From Propionibacteriaceae bacterium (GTDB taxonomy: Bacteria; Actinomycetota; Actinomycetes; Propionibacteriales; Propionibacteriaceae): a stretch of DNA of 32,867 bases. Made by a program: the position numbers and the translations under genes. The notes beneath the pieces are model-generated. The model did not search any database, was not told the origin of the DNA, and saw only the letters and a program-made list of their open reading frames with translations. The stretch lies in contig WRFP01000006.1 of the NCBI GenBank assembly GCA_009778725.1, positions 1-32,867 on the forward strand, given 5' to 3'. Shown one piece after another: positions 16,414-25,226 of the stretch (positions are counted from its first letter, which is position 1; every line of letters begins with the position of its first letter).

Positions 16414-17359
16414 GCGTAGCCTCCTGACGGCACTGGGTGAGTCGGTCCTGCCACCAGGCGGTGGTCTGGTCGTCAGCCCGGACCTCGTCGAGTCGGGTGG
16501 GATCGATGTGGACGTCACGTACCTCGATCCAGCCGTCGCGGGCGATCAAGGGATCTGTCACAATGTCGGTGCTCAGCAGCGGGAGGGTGTTCAGCCCGCA
16601 GGCGTACGGCAACTCGGGCAGAGCGGCGGCGAGGGCGATCCCGGCTCGCAGTCCGACTGAGGTTTCGACTGCGGAGGACACCACCACGTCGATGCCCAGG
16701 TCTTCGGCCAGGTTCAGGCAGGCGCGTACTCCGGTCAGGGGTTGTACCTTCAGGACGGCCACATCGGCGGCGTGAAGGCGGACGACACGACGAGGGTCTC
16801 CGGTTTTACGGATCGACTCGTCGGCTGCGATCTTGACCGGGCAGCCCGGCTTGGAGCGAAGGGCCGCCAGCTCTTCGACCGAGGCGCAGGGCTGTTCGGC
16901 GTACTCCAGCTCGAAACGGGACAACTGCCTGAGCGCCTTGTCGGCCTGGGCGGTGTCCCAGCCACCGTTGGCGTCGATCCGCAGCTTGCCGTGGGGGCCC
17001 AGGGCATCGCGTACGGCTTCGACCCGGGCGATGTCGTCGGCCAGGGTCTGGCGCGGTTCGGCCACCTTGACTTTGGCGGTACGGCAACCGGATTGACTGG
17101 CCAGGCGATGGGCCGTTGTGGGATCGACGGCTGGAATGGTCACATTGACGGGTACGCGGTTGCGCACCGGCGGTGGGTATCCGCAGTTGGCGGCCTCCAT
17201 GGTGGCGTGTAGCCAGGCCGCGGCTTCGGCGGTGCCGTACTCGAGGAAGGGACTCCACTCGGCCCAGCCTGCCTCGCCGCGGATCAGCATTCCTTGCCGG
17301 ACGGTGATTCCGCGGAAGCGGATGGGCATCGGAATGGAAAAGACATGTGTGTCAGCCAT
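16406..17359 (-). CDS. menC: o-Succinylbenzoate synthase (MenC)
   Basis: Enolase-superfamily dehydratase making o-succinylbenzoate from SHCHC in menaquinone synthesis. The 317-residue protein has the catalytic lysine motif AKVKVAEP near residue 95, the three metal ligands in RIDANGGW, EYAEQPC and AADESI, and the second catalytic lysine in VLKVQPLTG, so the active site is complete. It overlaps menA by 8 bases and menD by 8 bases, which points to translational coupling along the operon; a G-rich GGTGG lies just before the ATG. Length is typical of actinobacterial MenC. Related N-acylamino acid racemases share the fold, but the men operon context settles the role. Confidence 0.92.
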   Translation of the reverse strand: MADTHVFSIPMPIRFRGITVRQGMLIRGEAGWAEWSPFLEYGTAEAAAWLHATMEAANCGYPPPVRNRVPVNVTIPAVDPTTAHRLASQSGCRTAKVKVAEPRQTLADDIARVEAVRDALGPHGKLRIDANGGWDTAQADKALRQLSRFELEYAEQPCASVEELAALRSKPGCPVKIAADESIRKTGDPRRVVRLHAADVAVLKVQPLTGVRACLNLAEDLGIDVVVSSAVETSVGLRAGIALAAALPELPYACGLNTLPLLSTDIVTDPLIARDGWIEVRDVHIDPTRLDEVRADDQTTAWWQDRLTQCRQEATRG

Positions 17360-18401
17360 GCCACCACCCGATTCCGAGGCCCACGCCCAGCAGGAGGGCG
17401 GTGACCAGTTCCGACACGCCTGTCATCTTCAGGACGTGGATCAGTTCGCGGCCTGTCGCACCTGCGATCACTCGGCTCACCGGGCGGAGGATCACGACCA
17501 GGCCGAGGAGGCTGAGCAGGGCGAACCAGGTTGTCAGAGCCGAGATGACGATCAGTCCCACGGCTGAGACAGCGATGAGGGCGACGTAGAGTATCCGCGT
17601 ACGGCGGTCTCCCAGGCGTACTGGCAATGTTATCTTTCCGGCGTTCTGGTCCGAGGCCAGGTCGCGCAGGTTATTGGCCACCAGGATGGCCATCGCCAGG
17701 CAGCCCATGACGACTCCGGTCAGGAGGGCAGGGGCCCAGGCGATATCGCGGGCGCATGGCGAACAAGCGGGCTGCGTGGCACAGGCGGCACAGATCCAGG
17801 GGGCTTGGACGAAGGTTGTTCCGACGGCGGCGACCAGGCCGAAGAAGATGAAGACGAAGAACTCGCCGAAACCGGCGTAGCCATAGGGGCGCTTTCCGCC
17901 GGTATAGTACCAGGCGGCCAGGACGCAGGCGGCGCCGATCAGGATCAAGACAATGGGGATGAGTACTTGTCCGGCGACGGAGCCCGGATCGGAGAACAGA
18001 GTTGCCCAGGTCGAACCAGAGAACATGTTGGTGGCGTGGGCCACCAGGACGAGTCCGACCAGGCAGGCGATGCCGAAGGAGATCCAGGCGGCACGTTTGA
18101 CGACAGGTGGGGCGACCAAGCCGGAGCCGACCAGGCGCATCGGGCCCACCCGGTGGGCGTCGGTGCCGCGGATTCCGTCGGAGTAGTCGTTCGAGAAGTT
18201 CGATCCGATCTGCATGCCCAAGGCCACCAGCAGGCAGAGGATGGGGGTGAGCAGGGTCCAGGGCGAGAATTGGTCGCCGAAGGGCGGGTCGGTGCGGGTC
18301 ACGGTGAACCAGGCGACCCCCGTACCGGCGAAAACTGGCGATGTCGAGGCGGGGAGAGTCCTGACACGGGCTCCCTCCAGCCATTCATGCACGGTCGCCA
18401 T
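17352..18401 (-). CDS. menA: 1,4-Dihydroxy-2-naphthoate polyprenyltransferase (MenA)
   Basis: Integral-membrane UbiA-superfamily enzyme attaching the prenyl chain to DHNA, giving demethylmenaquinone. The 349-residue protein has about eight or nine hydrophobic segments, the first Asp-rich motif in NFSNDYSDGIRG and the second in NNLRDLASDQNAGK, typical of MenA. The prenyl donor could come from the polyprenyl synthase at 4.1-5.2 kb. An unusual feature is a loop near residues 204-216 with spacing CxxC-x5-CxxC (CAAC...CSPC), a pattern of metal or disulfide sites not expected in this family. The start at 18401 has AGGAGGT upstream and overlaps menE by 17 bases. Function is clear; the Cys loop is unexplained. 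Confidence 0.92.
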   Translation of the reverse strand: MATVHEWLEGARVRTLPASTSPVFAGTGVAWFTVTRTDPPFGDQFSPWTLLTPILCLLVALGMQIGSNFSNDYSDGIRGTDAHRVGPMRLVGSGLVAPPVVKRAAWISFGIACLVGLVLVAHATNMFSGSTWATLFSDPGSVAGQVLIPIVLILIGAACVLAAWYYTGGKRPYGYAGFGEFFVFIFFGLVAAVGTTFVQAPWICAACATQPACSPCARDIAWAPALLTGVVMGCLAMAILVANNLRDLASDQNAGKITLPVRLGDRRTRILYVALIAVSAVGLIVISALTTWFALLSLLGLVVILRPVSRVIAGATGRELIHVLKMTGVSELVTALLLGVGLGIGWWHG

Positions 18402-19638
18402 TGTCGGTCCACCTCCTGGTCAGCGCTGCACGGTCAATCTTGCCAGAGGATGTCAAGGGTAGGGCGTCAACCCGCACGATCCCCCTCGGACAGGCGGGGG
18501 ATCCGACCAACGGGGCTAGTTCGTGGCGGATTGATTCTAGAGACGGGCCGGTGGAGGCGACGAGGACTGTCGAGCCCCAGACCGGGTCGGGTGTGGCGAA
18601 ACAGGCGACGGCATGGGGAAAGAGGCGGTCCAGGAGTCGTTGGATGTGGGCGAGGTCGACGTTGACGCCACCAGATTGTACGACCTCGTCCACCCGGCCG
18701 AGGACAGTCAGGCGGCCGTTGTCGAATCGGCCTCGGTCTGAGGTGAGGAACGAGCCGTTGTGGCGGACCTGGGCGGTGGCAGTGGGGTTGCCGACGTAGC
18801 CGTCGAACAGGGTGGGGGTGGTGAGGACGATCCTGCCACCGACGGTGGGGGTTGGTGGAGCCGGTGCTTGGGCCGGTGGAGATGAGGCTGGTCTGGTCGG
18901 CTGTGGGGCTTCGGTGAGAATCGGTGGGCGCGGTGTCGCTGCGGGGTCTGGGAGATCGAGGGTATTGGGATCAACGTCGGGTGTCATCGGAGCATCGGTG
19001 GGGAGGCCGAGAATTTGGACGGACACTGGGTCGAGAGGGACGTCGTCGTAGACGACACCGCCACAGGTTTCGCTCATGCCATAGGTGGTGACGATCCTGA
19101 CTCCAGCTTGTTCGGCTCGGTGGCGCAGGCCGGCGTCCAGGGCCATGCCGCCGATCAGGACGGCTTCGTAGGCGGTCAGACGCGCGAGGATGTCGTGGTC
19201 GGACAGGCAGCGGTGAAGTTGGGCGGGGACGAGGGAGAGGTACGCACGGGTGCCTGGTCGCGGGAGATCCTCCAGATGCGCGGAGACGTCGTGGTGGGGC
19301 ATGCCTGCGACTATTGCCCGTACGCGGGTCATCAGGCCGGCGACGTACCAGGTGGGAAGGGGGTTCGCCCAGGCGCCCGGGCCGCCGAGCCGGGCGTGGG
19401 TCGCCTCGGCCGCGGCGATCATGGCACGACGGGAGAGCATCACGGTTTTGGGGGATCCGGTGGAACCGGAGGTGGCCACCAAGACGCCGGTGAAGTCGGC
19501 GGGGATCTGGGATTCGTCAATCTCGGGTGGATGATGTGACGGATCAACCAGGCGTATGACCGTATCAGTGCCTTCCAGCAGGTGGACGATCTCGGCATCG
19601 GCATTGTCAGCAGATGCCAGACGTACACGGGAACTCAC
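18385..19638 (-). CDS. menE: o-Succinylbenzoate-CoA ligase (MenE)
   Basis: Adenylate-forming enzyme activating o-succinylbenzoate with ATP and CoA. The 417-residue protein has the P-loop VATSGSTGSPKTV, the A5-like TTYGMSETCGG, TSDRGRF, LGRVDEVVQSGGVNV and the C-terminal catalytic lysine in TSSGKIDRAAL. About 57 Pro/Ala/Thr-rich residues (rich in PRPP, SPPAQAPAPPTP) are inserted between the YGMSET block and GGRIVLTTP, which other MenE proteins connect with a short strand. GTG 19638 is chosen because a promoter (TTGGCG-18-CATAAT) ends six bases before it, implying a leaderless message; the ORF-track start at 19686 would lie upstream of that promoter. It heads the menE-menA-menC-menD operon; MenF, MenB, MenH and MenG are not in the window. 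Confidence 0.9.
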   Translation of the reverse strand: MSSRVRLASADNADAEIVHLLEGTDTVIRLVDPSHHPPEIDESQIPADFTGVLVATSGSTGSPKTVMLSRRAMIAAAEATHARLGGPGAWANPLPTWYVAGLMTRVRAIVAGMPHHDVSAHLEDLPRPGTRAYLSLVPAQLHRCLSDHDILARLTAYEAVLIGGMALDAGLRHRAEQAGVRIVTTYGMSETCGGVVYDDVPLDPVSVQILGLPTDAPMTPDVDPNTLDLPDPAATPRPPILTEAPQPTRPASSPPAQAPAPPTPTVGGRIVLTTPTLFDGYVGNPTATAQVRHNGSFLTSDRGRFDNGRLTVLGRVDEVVQSGGVNVDLAHIQRLLDRLFPHAVACFATPDPVWGSTVLVASTGPSLESIRHELAPLVGSPACPRGIVRVDALPLTSSGKIDRAALTRRWTDNGDRA

Positions 19639-19644
19639 CTGATT

Positions 19645-19674
19645 ATTATGGCGAGGCCCGGCAATGTACGCCAA
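19645..19674 (-). promoter_or_regulatory. Promoter of the menEACD operon, probably leaderless
   Basis: Minus strand TTGGCG (19669-19674), 18 bp, CATAAT (19645-19650), then six bases to GTG 19638. The spacing places transcription start at or within a base of the initiation codon. Confidence 0.6.
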
Positions 19675-19736
19675 CGATCGGTGCATCCAGGCTTAGCGAT
19701 CATGGCATTGAATATTTGCGAATCGTGGCTTCCTGC

Positions 19737-19742
19737 TAGCAT
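19737..19742 (+). promoter_or_regulatory. Possible -10 for the type VII ATPase gene
   Basis: TAGCAT preceded by TGC (extended -10 type, TGCTAGCAT) in the 197-base gap between divergent menE and the ATPase gene. The -35 is poor. It would give a leader of about 85 bases to GTG 19836. Confidence 0.35.
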
Positions 19743-19835
19743 CGAACTCAGGTGAGCCGTGCCAGACCCCGCACCACACGATCACTCGACTCGCCGCCCA
19801 GCCAGATCGCATGTGGACATGAGCTAGGAGTCGTC

Positions 19836-22800
19836 GTGAAAATCAAACTCACCTTGGTCATGGATTCCGGGCCGCGCGACATCGCGGTCACCGCCGACGC
19901 GACTGCCACCATTGGTGATGTCGCGGGCACCATTGAGAAGAGCCTGGCATTCCAAGGTGGTTATGCAGTCAACCTGGATCCTCGGGAATTGACGTTACAG
20001 ACCTTGTCCTCAACCGGCGACGTGGAACGTACTTTGTTGTCTCAGTCGAGCCTGACCGAGGCCGGTTTGTTGTCGGGGGCCCGCATCCGTCTGGCTCGCA
20101 GCGAAACCACCACCAGGACCGGCGACGACGCGGGAGCAGCAGCCCATCTTCTCGTGATGTCAGGACCCTCACAGGGAAGAAGCTTTGCCCTTCGATCTGG
20201 GCCTAACACCATCGGACGCAGCCCTCAAGCCGACATCACGATCGATGATCCTTTTATTTCGGCAATCCATGCACGTCTGGTTGTCTCCGACCGGATCGAG
20301 ATCATCGACATGAACTCCGCCAATGGTTTCGCAGTGGGGGCCGGTCTGGTGCAACGCACGCACCTCGAACCATTCGACATTGTCACCATGGGTGATACGC
20401 AGTTCAGGGTGGAACGCAACCTTGCGGCCGGGGCGGCCTCATCCTGGACAACGGCCATTGAATTCAACCGGTCTCCCCAAGTCTGGCCCGCCTATCCCGG
20501 GGAGACATTTGCGCTTCCCCAGCCACCAGGACCCAACAAACCTGGGAAATTTCCACTTGTCGCCATGGTCGCTCCTCTGGCGATGGGTGTCGTCATGTAC
20601 GCCGTCAGCCACAACATGATGAGCATCATTTTCGTCGCCCTGAGTCCCGTACTGGCTATCGGCACATGGCTGGACAGGCTCATCACCCAACGGCGCGAGA
20701 AGAAGCAGCAACTCGCGACTTTCCAGGAAGAGATCGACGCCCTCAAAGCCCACATCGCTGAGGCTCATGCGAACGAACAACGCGTCCGTGTTGAAGAACT
20801 GCCGACGCTGGATAAGCTCATCAATTCAGTGTTAGAACTAGCACCGTTGTTATGGAGTCGCCGCCCGGATCAAGAGTCCTTTTTAACCTTGTCCGCTGGT
20901 CGCGGTACGGCGAAGTCGCGTTCGACAACCGAAGTTCCAATGCGAGGAGAGGGCACCAATGACTTGTGGAAACTGGTCACCGAACTACAAGAAACCGCCT
21001 CGACCATTGAGGATGTTCCGATCCCCGTGCCACTACGCGAGACGAGAAATCTCGGCATCGCTGGTACGTCGGCCTGGCTCGACTCGGTGGCGTGTGCCAT
21101 CGTGGCTCAGTTGGCGTGTCTGCACTCCCCGGCAGAGGTCACCATTGCCGCCATCGCCTCGGCTGGTTCTAGCCGACGCTGGGAGTGGCTCGTCTGGCTG
21201 CCACATGTCGGTTCGACACACTCCCCCATCGGTGGGCCACATCTGGCAACCTCCCCTGCTGAGGTCTCGTCATTGGTGTCACGGCTGGAAGAGTTATCTG
21301 CTCAGCGCAAGGGACAACGGGGACCGCAGACCGCTTTACCCGCGGTGATTCTCCTGGTGCAAAACGACGCCCCCATTGACCGGGGACGGCTGGTCTCCCT
21401 GGCCGAAGATGGGCCGAGTGTCGGCATTCACCTCATCTGGATCGCCCCCGAACAGACAGGATTGCCTGCCAGTTGCGGAGCGTACATGATCGAAAACCAC
21501 GCAGAGCACACGACGGAAATCGGCTTCACCAAAGACAACACCGTCATTGGGTTGACCTCGTGTGAACAGTTGGACTCCGCCCGAGCCTTGGACATAGCCC
21601 GCAGGATGTCTCCCATTCAAGACATCGGCGCTCCTGTCATCGACCAATCCGACCTGCCGCGGTCCATCTCCTACCTGGCGCTGGCCGGACCTCGCCTCGC
21701 TGATGACCCCCAGTTCACCCTCACCCGGTGGCGTGAAAGCGGCTCCCTGCTGGGACCTGGGGAGATGCCTCCGGCATCGGGTACCAACCTGCGCGGACTC
21801 ATCGGCCAAGGCGCCCACGGAGAGTTCGTCCTCGACCTGCGTATCCACGGGCCCCACGCCCTGGTCGGTGGGACAACCGGAGCAGGGAAATCGGAATTTC
21901 TCCAAGCCTGGGTCTTGGGCATGGCTGGGGCCAACAGCCCGAAACGCCTGACCTTCCTCTTTGTCGACTATAAAGGTGGCGCAGCATTCGCCGACTGTAT
22001 TACACTGCCCCATTGTGTTGGTTTGGTCACCGATCTCAGTTCTCACTTGGTACGACGGGCACTGACGTCACTCAAGGCGGAATTACGCTATCGGGAGCAC
22101 CTGCTCAACGACAAGAAGGCCAAGGACCTGGTCTCCCTGGAGGCCACCGGCGACCCGGATTGCCCACCATCGTTGGTCATCATCGTCGACGAGTTCGCTG
22201 CGCTGGCCAATGAGATTCCAGAATTCGTCGATGGGGTGGTCGATGTCGCTCAGCGGGGTCGATCGCTCGGCATGCACCTGATCATGGCCACCCAACGCCC
22301 GGCCGGGGTCATCAAGGACAATCTGCGTGCCAACACCAACCTGCGTATCGCCTTGCGGATGGCCGACGAAGCGGATTCCGAAGACGTCATCGGGACCAAG
22401 ACAGCAGCACACTTCGACTCCCGCATCCCCGGTCGTGGGGCTGTGCGTACTGGGCCTGGACGCATCACTTTGTTTCAGTCCGGATACGCAGGAGGTACGA
22501 CGACCAACGAACCTGAGCCTGCACGGATCGACATCGAGACCTTGTGTTTCGGGGCGGGTGTTGGATGGGAAGTTCCCAGTCCGCCTCGCAGTGAGGCCAA
22601 ACCAAGCGGCCCCAAAGATATCTCTCGAATCGTCTCCAGTATCTGCCAAGCCAGCGCCACGGCCAACATCCCCGAACCACGGAAACCATGGTTGCCTGAT
22701 CTGAGCGCAACGTATGACCTGTCGACTCTGCTTGGTGGGACCATTCAACGGGGGCAAGCACAGGTGACGGACTTGGCGTTGGGGATTGCTGACGATCCCG

Positions 22801-24245
22801 AGAACCAAGCCCAGCATCCGGTTTTCTGGAACCCTGATGACGGGAACCTGGCGATATATGGCACGTCTGGCTCAGGAAAATCAACCACTTTGAGGACTAT
22901 CGCCATCTCTGCATCAGTCTTGGCGAAGATTGGCCGTACTGATATCTATGGATTCGACGCCGGGACGAGCGGATTGGCGATGTTGTCGCCATTGCCCCAT
23001 GTGGGAGCCATCATCGAAGCCGAAGACTCCGAGCGGGTCGAACGGTTGCTGCGCAGGTTGGTCACCGACATGGACGACCGGGCAACGAAGTTCAGCGCCG
23101 TCAGAGCTGGTTCACTCGCCGATTATCGCCGCATCAGCGGTGAAGTGACATTGCCTCGCATCATCGTCCTCATCGATGGATTCTCCGCCTTTCGGGAACG
23201 GTATGAAATGCAGACCGGAAATGCCGCGTCGTACTCGCTCTTATCCCGGATCCTTGCCGAGGGACGCGGTGTGGGAATCCACGTGGCACTGACCGCAGAA
23301 CGTCCCAATGCCATATCGACATCCCTGTCATCGACAATCCAGAAACGCTTGGTGCTCAGGCAAGCAGAAGAATCGACCTATTCCTTGCTGAATATCCCCA
23401 AAGATGTCCTCGATTCCAGTAGTCCGCCAGGACGAGGAGTGTTCGCCGAGGGGACCAATGAAATGCAGGTGGCGATTCTCACGGGCACGTCCGACACGGA
23501 AAAACAAGCTGGCGCCATCGACTCTTTGGCCAAGTCCATGGCTCAGGTCGGCATCGAGCAAACGCCTGGAGTCGAGCGGCTTCCCGAAGTGATTCAGATC
23601 ACCCAAGTTCCAGACTCGGTCAATGATCAGCCTGTCCTGGGCATGGCTCGAGACACGCTCGACCTGTTCGGTTTCGCACCTCGGGGCCCTTTCATCGTGG
23701 CAGGAATGCCTGGATCTGGACGTACGACGACTTTGCGCTACTTGATTCGTGCCCTCAAGCGCTGGGATCCGTCACTTCCGATGTATTACATCGGCCCTAG
23801 TCGGTCTGTACTCCACTCAGAGGGGATATGGGCTGAGTCGGCCAAATCCGAGGACGAGATCATCGCCTTGTGCAAATACTTGCAGCCACAACTCGACACT
23901 CCGGCCAATGATCGTGCAGGGATTACGTTGATGATCGAAGGATTGTCCGAGTACCCTGGGACACCGATGGAGAACGCCATGGTCGGTGTCATCAAAGCTG
24001 GACGACGCAACGGGCATCTGATCATTGGCGAATCAGAGACATCCGGATGGGGGTCGGGTTGGCCGATCATCTCGGAGATTCGTAACGGGCGTCGGGGCCT
24101 GATTCTTCAGCCTGACGCAGCCGACGGTGACCTGATTTTCAAGATGAACTTCCCTCGAATGTCTCGCAGCGATTATCCGGTAGGGAGGGGTGTTGCTGTG
24201 GATGCGGGGAAGTATCGCGTGGTACAGGTGCCGTTGCCTGAGTGA
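19836..24245 (+). CDS. EssC/EccC-like type VII secretion ATPase with ubiquitin-like and FHA domains
   Basis: Motor ATPase of a type VII-like secretion system, moving WXG100-type substrates across the membrane. Domains in the 1469-residue protein: a ubiquitin-like segment resembling YukD/EsaB (about 1-95, KIKLTLVMDSG to LLSGARIRL), an FHA domain (about 105-190, NTIGRSPQADITI and MNSANGFAV), two membrane helices (about 238-282), then three FtsK/SpoIIIE domains. Domain 1 has a full Walker A GGTTGAGKS at 678 and VDEFAAL; domain 2 has GTSGSGKS at 1009 but IDGFSAF; domain 3 has GMPGSGRT at 1290, with Arg for the Walker lysine, and MIEGLSEY. Only domain 1 looks fully catalytic, as in other EssC/EccC proteins. 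GTG 19836 has AGGAG five bases upstream; the track start 19752 adds 28 unlikely residues. The FHA-FtsK fusion is Firmicutes EssC-like rather than mycobacterial EccCa/EccCb-like. Confidence 0.9.
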   Translation: MKIKLTLVMDSGPRDIAVTADATATIGDVAGTIEKSLAFQGGYAVNLDPRELTLQTLSSTGDVERTLLSQSSLTEAGLLSGARIRLARSETTTRTGDDAGAAAHLLVMSGPSQGRSFALRSGPNTIGRSPQADITIDDPFISAIHARLVVSDRIEIIDMNSANGFAVGAGLVQRTHLEPFDIVTMGDTQFRVERNLAAGAASSWTTAIEFNRSPQVWPAYPGETFALPQPPGPNKPGKFPLVAMVAPLAMGVVMYAVSHNMMSIIFVALSPVLAIGTWLDRLITQRREKKQQLATFQEEIDALKAHIAEAHANEQRVRVEELPTLDKLINSVLELAPLLWSRRPDQESFLTLSAGRGTAKSRSTTEVPMRGEGTNDLWKLVTELQETASTIEDVPIPVPLRETRNLGIAGTSAWLDSVACAIVAQLACLHSPAEVTIAAIASAGSSRRWEWLVWLPHVGSTHSPIGGPHLATSPAEVSSLVSRLEELSAQRKGQRGPQTALPAVILLVQNDAPIDRGRLVSLAEDGPSVGIHLIWIAPEQTGLPASCGAYMIENHAEHTTEIGFTKDNTVIGLTSCEQLDSARALDIARRMSPIQDIGAPVIDQSDLPRSISYLALAGPRLADDPQFTLTRWRESGSLLGPGEMPPASGTNLRGLIGQGAHGEFVLDLRIHGPHALVGGTTGAGKSEFLQAWVLGMAGANSPKRLTFLFVDYKGGAAFADCITLPHCVGLVTDLSSHLVRRALTSLKAELRYREHLLNDKKAKDLVSLEATGDPDCPPSLVIIVDEFAALANEIPEFVDGVVDVAQRGRSLGMHLIMATQRPAGVIKDNLRANTNLRIALRMADEADSEDVIGTKTAAHFDSRIPGRGAVRTGPGRITLFQSGYAGGTTTNEPEPARIDIETLCFGAGVGWEVPSPPRSEAKPSGPKDISRIVSSICQASATANIPEPRKPWLPDLSATYDLSTLLGGTIQRGQAQVTDLALGIADDPENQAQHPVFWNPDDGNLAIYGTSGSGKSTTLRTIAISASVLAKIGRTDIYGFDAGTSGLAMLSPLPHVGAIIEAEDSERVERLLRRLVTDMDDRATKFSAVRAGSLADYRRISGEVTLPRIIVLIDGFSAFRERYEMQTGNAASYSLLSRILAEGRGVGIHVALTAERPNAISTSLSSTIQKRLVLRQAEESTYSLLNIPKDVLDSSSPPGRGVFAEGTNEMQVAILTGTSDTEKQAGAIDSLAKSMAQVGIEQTPGVERLPEVIQITQVPDSVNDQPVLGMARDTLDLFGFAPRGPFIVAGMPGSGRTTTLRYLIRALKRWDPSLPMYYIGPSRSVLHSEGIWAESAKSEDEIIALCKYLQPQLDTPANDRAGITLMIEGLSEYPGTPMENAMVGVIKAGRRNGHLIIGESETSGWGSGWPIISEIRNGRRGLILQPDAADGDLIFKMNFPRMSRSDYPVGRGVAVDAGKYRVVQVPLPE

Positions 24246-24262
24246 TTGACGTGTGGTCGGGG

Positions 24263-24278
24263 TGGGGATTGTTCCCCA
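24263..24278 (+). terminator. Hairpin after the ATPase gene
   Basis: TGGGGA-TTGT-TCCCCA forms a perfect 6-bp stem 18 bases after the ATPase stop codon, with no T tract following. It may terminate or attenuate read-through into the effector genes. The rest of 24279-24413 holds AT-rich sequence, including AAAATCGGTTTT, but no promoter I would defend. Confidence 0.4.
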
Positions 24279-24425
24279 TGTGGGTGGTGTGTGGAGGTCG
24301 TTACGATGAGGTATCTAGATGTTGAGTCATCGGTCATTGAGACAGAAGAATAGCGACTTTTTTGTTGTTAAAATCGGTTTTCGATGTGTCATTGTGATGG
24401 CGAATGAACGAGAAAGGAGCTCATC

Positions 24426-24722
24426 ATGAGCAATCCATACGGGTATACACCGGAAGAAATGCAGACTGTTGGTGCAAAGTTGATCACTATCCAAGGTGCG
24501 ATTGGGGATCAGATCACCACGGCAAAGTCAGCGGTGGACAATTTGATCGGGTCGGGTTTCACGACGGGTGTTGCGTCGGGAACATATGCCAGTAAGTTCC
24601 AGGAATTGCGGGACGGTCTGAGCCAGGTGAACGACAATCTGGGGCCTTTGGGACAGTTCCTCCAAGAGTACGGTAAGGCTGTGGTGGACATGGACAACCA
24701 GATGAGCAGCCAGTTGGGCTGA
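24426..24722 (+). CDS. WXG100-like (EsxA-family) small secreted protein
   Basis: A 98-residue, largely helical protein of the size and pattern of WXG100/ESAT-6 proteins, which form helical hairpins and pair up for type VII export. Two amphipathic helices surround a glycine-rich turn (IGSGFTTGVASG) where WXG would be expected; there is no Trp, so it is a divergent member. The C-terminus ends in MDNQMSSQLG. AGGAG lies seven bases before the ATG. It is the first of five co-directional genes (two Esx-like, adaptor, RHS toxin, immunity) following the secretion ATPase. It could act as the export partner of the second Esx-like protein or of the RHS N-terminus; which is not decidable from sequence. 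Confidence 0.75.
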   Translation: MSNPYGYTPEEMQTVGAKLITIQGAIGDQITTAKSAVDNLIGSGFTTGVASGTYASKFQELRDGLSQVNDNLGPLGQFLQEYGKAVVDMDNQMSSQLG

Positions 24723-24818
24723 ATGCCTGCCCTGCAGGACTTCATTCCACGACGTTCTCACCGAGTTTGGTTGATACACGTGTCGTTGTGGGTGGAGTTC
24801 TGCTGGGTGTGGGGTGAT

Positions 24819-24832
24819 GAGTCGATCGACTC
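24819..24832. promoter_or_regulatory. Perfect 14-bp palindrome GAGTCGATCGACTC
   Basis: Lies in the 175-base gap between the two Esx-like genes, 65 bases before the second start. A fully symmetrical 14-mer suggests a dimeric regulator site or a transcript hairpin. No regulator gene is nearby, so the function is unknown. Confidence 0.45.
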
Positions 24833-24897
24833 TCGTTCGTGTCAGTTCATCGCCCAGACGAAAAATCACGAGCGTACTTTTCTGGAGGAGTGTCGCT

Positions 24898-25197
24898 ATG
24901 CCTCGAGCTGCGATGAATGTCGATGTTGATGCCATTGAGTCCCTTGCCAAGGATTTGAGCACGATCACGAACGAATTTGAGCATGCCAATGCCAACTCCG
25001 ATGCGATTGCTGAACAGGTCGGGCATCCTGGTTTGGCTGGTACTGTCAGGGATTTCGCACACAAATGGGATGACAGGCGTAAGAAGATCAATGACAAGGT
25101 CAAGGCCTTGTCAAAGGCGTCCTCAGCGGTTGCTGACAACTGGAAAGACATCGACCAACAAGGCGCGGATGTCCTCACTGGCAAGGGTGGGGACTGA
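24898..25197 (+). CDS. Second WXG100-like small protein
   Basis: A 99-residue, mostly helical, charged protein with the helical-hairpin outline of the WXG100 superfamily. The turn region is GHPGLAGTVRDFAHKWDDR, containing a Trp but not a strict WXG. The second helix is Lys/Asp-rich (KKINDKVKALSKASSAVADNWKDID). The ORF track extends to 24814, but ATG 24898 has GGAGGAG seven bases upstream and the upstream residues are basic and non-family-like, so 24898 is chosen. A 29-base gap and an AAGGAG link it to the downstream adaptor gene. Paired small helical proteins next to an EssC-like ATPase and a large toxin match known T7 effector loci where such proteins act as targeting chaperones for the toxin. 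Confidence 0.7.
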   Translation: MPRAAMNVDVDAIESLAKDLSTITNEFEHANANSDAIAEQVGHPGLAGTVRDFAHKWDDRRKKINDKVKALSKASSAVADNWKDIDQQGADVLTGKGGD

Positions 25198-25226
25198 CCA
25201 TCATGCTGACAGGCAAGGAGTAACGG

